Origin: an uncultured Pelagibacteraceae bacterium
GTDB lineage: Bacteria; Pseudomonadota; Alphaproteobacteria; Pelagibacterales; Pelagibacteraceae
Direction: 5' to 3'
DNA: 20,204 bases
Assembly (NCBI GenBank): GCA_902549785.1
Contig: CACCWT010000013.1
Location: 1-20,204 of the forward strand
In this document: in pieces, positions 15,043 to 20,204 of the stretch
Position numbering within the stretch: the stretch's first letter is position 1
Layout of the letters: every line of letters starts with the position of its first letter
Program-made: the position numbers and the translations under genes
Notes under the pieces: model-generated
The model's input: only the letters and a program-made list of their open reading frames with translations
Databases searched by the model: none
What the model was told of the DNA's origin: nothing

Positions 15043-15070
15043 TTGACTAAAATAAGACCCTGATTATATT
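15043..15070 (+). promoter_or_regulatory. Predicted sigma-70 promoter of the rplU operon
   Basis: TTGACT (15043-15048) and TATATT (15065-15070) are spaced by 16 bases in the only gap upstream of rplU. A ribosome-site-like AGGAT (15088-15092) precedes the rplU ATG at 15098. This promoter probably drives rplU-rpmA-obgE and perhaps the whole tightly packed series down to ctpA. Confidence 0.65.
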
Positions 15071-15097
15071 GCTGATAATTAAAAATTAGGATCTTTA

Positions 15098-15508
15098 ATG
15101 TCATACGCAGTCATACAAACAGGTGGAAAACAGTACAAAGTCTCAGCTGGTGAAATAATAAAAGTAGAAAAATTAGCTGAGTCGAACCCAGCAACTAAAG
15201 TAGAATTTAATGAAATTTTAGCTTATGGAGACGATAAGAACATTGAACTAGGTGCACCAACTGTGGATGGTGCGAAAGTTGAAGCTGAATTATTAAAAAA
15301 TAGCAAAGAAAGAACTGTTCTAATTTTTAAAAAAAGAAGAAGAAAAAATTCAAGACGTAAGAATGGGCACAGACAACAGTATTCACTAATAAGAATTAAC
15401 AAAATTTTTTCAAAAGATGGTAAAATTTTATCAGAGGCTGAAAAGATGAAAAAAAAGGAAGTTGTAGTTAAAGAAGCAAAAGAAGAAAAAATTGAGGCTT
15501 CAAAATAA
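15098..15508 (+). CDS. rplU: 50S ribosomal protein L21
   Basis: L21 binds 23S rRNA in the large subunit. The N-terminus MSYAVIQTGGKQYKVSAGEI is diagnostic, and KKRRRKNSRRKNGHRQQYS (78-96) is the RNA-binding segment with the conserved GHRQ. At 136 residues it is longer than the roughly 103 of E. coli, owing to a charged C-terminal tail rich in Lys and Glu (about 114-136), of a kind seen in alphaproteobacterial L21. It is the first gene after the promoter, and rpmA follows after 11 bases, the standard L21-L27-Obg order. Confidence 0.97.
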   Translation: MSYAVIQTGGKQYKVSAGEIIKVEKLAESNPATKVEFNEILAYGDDKNIELGAPTVDGAKVEAELLKNSKERTVLIFKKRRRKNSRRKNGHRQQYSLIRINKIFSKDGKILSEAEKMKKKEVVVKEAKEEKIEASK

Positions 15509-15519
15509 ATAGGTAATTT

Positions 15520-15774
15520 ATGGCAACAAAAAAAGCAGGTGGATCATCGAGAAACGGAAGAGATAGTGCAGGCCGTAGACTAGGTGTGAAAAAATATGGT
15601 GGTGAATTAGTAATACCTGGAAATATTATAGTAAGACAAAGAGGTACTAAAATTTTTCCTGGGGAAAATGTTGGAATGGGTAAAGACCACTCAATTTTTT
15701 CTGTTGTTAAAGGAAAAGTTGTTTTTAAAAAAAGCAAATCAGACAGAACTTACGTATCAGTAAAGCCTAATTAG
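15520..15774 (+). CDS. rpmA: 50S ribosomal protein L27
   Basis: L27 reaches into the peptidyl-transferase centre through its N-terminus. The start [20 protein letters not shown] is diagnostic, followed by LGVKKYGGE (21-29), [20 protein letters not shown] (39-58) and the usual C-terminal beta barrel. The 84 residues are a typical length, and there is no cleavable N-terminal extension as in Firmicutes. It lies 11 bases after rplU and 27 bases before obgE. Confidence 0.98.
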   Translation: MATKKAGGSSRNGRDSAGRRLGVKKYGGELVIPGNIIVRQRGTKIFPGENVGMGKDHSIFSVVKGKVVFKKSKSDRTYVSVKPN

Positions 15775-15789
15775 TAGACAGCTAATTAA

Positions 15790-17880
<2,091 letters not shown>

Positions 17881-17884
<4 letters not shown>

Positions 17885-19128
17885 ATAAAACTTTAGAAAA
17901 AATTGGTTTAAATGCAAAAATTGCTTTTCAAAACAAAATAAGTAATAAAAGAAAAAATAAAGTATTAAATTATTACATTCAACTTATTTTAAAAAACCAA
18001 AACAAAATTTTAGTCGAAAACGCAAAAGATATAAAAATTGCCAAATCTAAAAAACTTAAAGAGAATATAATTAAAAGACTTGCTCTTAATAATGATAAAA
18101 TAAGATCAATTATTAAGTCAATTAAAACTATTTCAAAATTTAAGGATCCAGTAGATGTTGATATAGAAACCTGGAAAAGACCAAACGGCTTAAAACTTAA
18201 GAAAGTATCAATTCCAATTGGTATTATTGGTGTAATTTATGAAAGTAGACCAAATGTTACTTCAGATGTATCCACACTTTGTTTTAAATCTGGGAACTGC
18301 GTAATATTAAGAGGAGGGTCAGAGGCTTACTTTAGTAATAAAATTTTAGCTGATCTTTTTAGAAAATCTTTAGAAAAAAATAAAATAAATAAGAATTTTG
18401 TTCAGTTTATAGAGAATAAAAATAGAAAACTGGTCGACTATATGTTGTCAAAAATGTCAGAATATATAGATGTTATTATTCCAAGGGGTGGAAAAAGTCT
18501 TGTAAAAAAAGTTCAAGATCTATCCTCTGTTCCTGTAATTGGCCACCTTGAAGGTATGTGTCATACATATATTGATAAAGATGCCAATCTTAAGATGGCA
18601 AAGAAAATATTAATCAATGCTAAGTTGCGCAATACTAGCATTTGTGGAGCTACTGAGACACTCTTAATACATAAAAATAAATCTAAAAATGTAAATGAGA
18701 TATTAAATGAACTCACTGAAAGAGGTTGCTATATTTATGCTGATAGAAAAATTTCTAAATTGTTTAACGGGAATTCAAAATTAGCAAATAATAAAACATG
18801 GTCAAAGGAACATTTATCTGCAAAAATATCTGTAAAACTAGTGGACAATATTAATGATGCAGTGAATCATATTAATAAATACGGAACAATGCATACTGAT
18901 GCGATAATTACAAATAATAAAAATTCTGCTAAATTTTTTATAAAAAATGTTAAAAGTTCGATCGCTATTCACAATTCTTCGACACAGTATGCTGATGGAG
19001 GAGAATTTGGTTTTGGAGGTGAGGTTGGAATTTCAACAAATAAACTTCCACCAAGAGGTCCTGTTGGACTAAACCAGCTAGTTAGTTACAAATATGAGAT
19101 ATATGGATCTGGACAAACAAGGAAATAA
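17881..19128 (+). CDS. proA: Gamma-glutamyl phosphate reductase
   Basis: ProA reduces gamma-glutamyl phosphate with NADPH to glutamate semialdehyde, the second step of proline synthesis. The 415-residue aldehyde-dehydrogenase-like protein shows IPIGIIGVIYESRPNVTSD (111-129), CVILRGGSEA (140-149), VIIPRGGKSLV (198-208), VIGHLEGMCHTYID (219-232), and the catalytic Cys255 in LRNTSICGATETLL. The C-terminal GEFGFGGEVGISTNKLPPRG segment is also typical. The start overlaps proB in an ATGA, and nadD begins inside its 3' end (35 or 26 bases). No key residue is missing. Confidence 0.96.
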
Positions 19129-19639
19129 AAAAAAAATTGGTATTCTTGGAGGCACTTTTGATCCAGCACATAAAGGACATTTAAGTATCTCTAAAGAGGC
19201 AAAAAAAAGATTTGATATTGATAAAATTATTTGGGCGATAACCAAAAAAAATCCATTTAAAGGAAAAAGTAGTTTAAGTTTAAATAAAAGAATTAATTTT
19301 GCAAAAAAAATTGCTCAAAAAAATCTATTTATAAAAGTTAAATATTTTGAGGATAAAATTAAATCAAACAGAACAATTGACCTGATAAAATATATAAAAA
19401 AAAATAATAAAAAGACTGATATTTATTTTATAATGGGAGCAGATAGTTTGATTAATTTTCACAAATGGAAGAATTCTGATTTAATTTCATCTATTTGTAA
19501 CATTCTAGTATTTGATAGAGACAGATATAAGGCCAAATCATTAAGTTCTAGAAGCTTTAAAAAATATGGTAAGAAAAGCTTAAAATTTATAAAATTTAAT
19601 AAGGTCAATATTTCATCTTCTAAATTAAGAAAAATTTGA
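19094..19639 (+). CDS. nadD: Nicotinate-nucleotide adenylyltransferase
   Basis: NadD joins nicotinate mononucleotide and ATP to form deamido-NAD in NAD synthesis. The 181-residue protein has the nucleotidyltransferase motif ILGGTFDPAHKGHL (17-30), with the (H/K)xGH signature, NPFKGKSSLSLNKR (53-66), IMGADSLINFHKW (113-125) and the C-terminal VNISSSKLRKI, which matches the ISSTxIR element. It stops right after that motif, lacking the roughly 20 extra residues seen in E. coli. Two starts are possible, ATG 19094 and ATG 19103, both inside proA. The gene ends 17 bases before rsfS. Confidence 0.93.
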   Translation: MRYMDLDKQGNKKKIGILGGTFDPAHKGHLSISKEAKKRFDIDKIIWAITKKNPFKGKSSLSLNKRINFAKKIAQKNLFIKVKYFEDKIKSNRTIDLIKYIKKNNKKTDIYFIMGADSLINFHKWKNSDLISSICNILVFDRDRYKAKSLSSRSFKKYGKKSLKFIKFNKVNISSSKLRKI

Positions 19640-19656
19640 TACTCTTTTAAAAATTA

Positions 19657-20007
19657 ATGGACAAAATCTCTTCTCTTCACAAGGATGTGGTAAATCTCTT
19701 AGATGCAAATAAAGCCCTAGATATTATTTCAATAGATTTAGATGGAAAATCATCAATAGCGGATCAAATGATAATCGCTAGCGGAACGTCTTCAAGACAT
19801 ATCCAAGCTTTATCAGAGCAAGTTTATGAATACTTAAAAAAAAATGGTGTAAGTAATTGTAAAATTGAAGGAAGAGAAAGTAGTGATTGGAAACTTGTTG
19901 ATGGAATAGATCTAATTATTCATATTTTCAATCCTGAAAAAAGAAAATTTTATGAATTAGAAAAAATATGGTCTGAATTAATTCCTAAAGAAAAAGTGAT
20001 TATATAA
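19657..20007 (+). CDS. rsfS: Ribosome silencing factor RsfS (YbeB/Iojap family)
   Basis: RsfS binds L14 on the large subunit and blocks subunit joining when nutrients are short. The 116-residue protein carries the family core: ALDIISIDLDGKSSIADQMI (20-39), ASGTSSRHIQALSEQV (41-56), KIEGRESSDWKLVDGIDLII (69-88) and HIFNPEKRKFYELEKIW (89-105). The stop codon overlaps the next ATG by one base (TAATG). In many Alphaproteobacteria the neighbour is rlmH; here it is ctpA. Confidence 0.96.
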   Translation: MDKISSLHKDVVNLLDANKALDIISIDLDGKSSIADQMIIASGTSSRHIQALSEQVYEYLKKNGVSNCKIEGRESSDWKLVDGIDLIIHIFNPEKRKFYELEKIWSELIPKEKVII

Positions 20008-20204
20008 TGAAAAAACTTAAAACATATTTTTTATCATTATTTATTTTTTTTTTCGTAACTAGTATTGTTTGTGCATTAGAAGAGAATGATATTTATAAAA
20101 AAATAGATGTCTTTTCAGAAGTCTTAGATAAAATTAATAAAGAATTCGTTGATGAGGTGAACCAAAGTGATGCAATGGATGCTGCAATCAATGGTGTTCT
20201 TCAA
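20007..20204 (+). CDS. ctpA: Carboxy-terminal processing protease CtpA (S41 family), 5' end only
   Basis: Sixty-six codons from ATG 20007 stay open to the window's end. The first 23 residues form a signal peptide (basic MKKLK, then a hydrophobic core rich in Leu and Phe, ending near VCA), so the protein is exported to the periplasm. The following mature part, with FSEVLDKINKEFVDEV (36-51) and AAINGVLQ (59-66), matches the N-terminal helix region of C-terminal processing proteases. These proteases remove or degrade tagged C-termini of periplasmic and envelope proteins. The PDZ domain and catalytic Ser-Lys lie beyond the window, so they cannot be checked. It overlaps the rsfS stop by one base. 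Confidence 0.85.
   Translation, partial: MKKLKTYFLSLFIFFFVTSIVCALEENDIYKKIDVFSEVLDKINKEFVDEVNQSDAMDAAINGVLQ

Noticed and set aside
15468..15737. An 89-codon minus-strand frame opposite rpmA
   Set aside because: It is the mirror of the highly conserved L27 coding sequence, has a low-complexity protein product and no recognisable motif.
19094..19128. proA-nadD overlap as a broken fusion or frameshift
   Set aside because: Both proteins are complete with all expected motifs, so this is an ordinary overlap in a compact genome.

Overview
This window looks like a chromosomal segment of a free-living marine alphaproteobacterium of the SAR11 clade (Pelagibacterales). The reasons are: very AT-rich sequence with lysine- and asparagine-heavy proteins; extreme compaction, with most neighbouring genes overlapping by 1-35 bases or separated by a few; a class I (archaeal-type) lysyl-tRNA synthetase, as in many Alphaproteobacteria; a SAM-II riboswitch in front of metX; and the gene order rplU-rpmA-obgE-proB-proA-nadD-rsfS-ctpA, familiar from that class. 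Nothing resembles a mobile element, prophage, CRISPR array or rRNA/tRNA gene, and no gene-free stretch exceeds 300 bases (the longest is about 180).

Layout. (1) Bases 1-3314, plus strand: a tightly packed polyamine operon with the end of an ornithine-decarboxylase-family gene, a deoxyhypusine-synthase-like gene, N-carbamoylputrescine amidase (aguB) and agmatine deiminase (aguA). It could feed putrescine from ornithine and from agmatine into a polyamine made by the DHS-like enzyme, possibly homospermidine. (2) 3316-6790, minus strand: lysyl-tRNA synthetase overlapping pyrD, then rpmB (L28) with its own promoter, overlapping a YhhQ-type queuosine-precursor transporter. (3) 6877-10440, plus strand: trkH, an AmpG-like permease and a signal-less SH3-NlpC/P60 peptidase; the last two look like a murein-peptide uptake and breakdown pair. 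(4) 10437-12414, minus strand: hisC and tyrA, overlapping. (5) 12415-15032, plus strand: a consensus-like promoter firing directly into a SAM-II riboswitch, then metX-metW (methionine synthesis) and gloB. (6) 15043-20204, plus strand: a promoter, then rplU, rpmA, obgE, proB, proA, nadD, rsfS and the beginning of ctpA.

Most of the window is core metabolism and translation. The parts most worth a second look are the DHS-like polyamine operon, the SAM-II element whose 3' helix runs straight into a T8 tract, the AmpG/NlpC pair, the nearly leaderless rpmB promoter and a tiny overlapping upstream reading frame at trkH. I did not find a clearly new multi-gene system. All family assignments come from motifs recognised by eye; no database search was possible.
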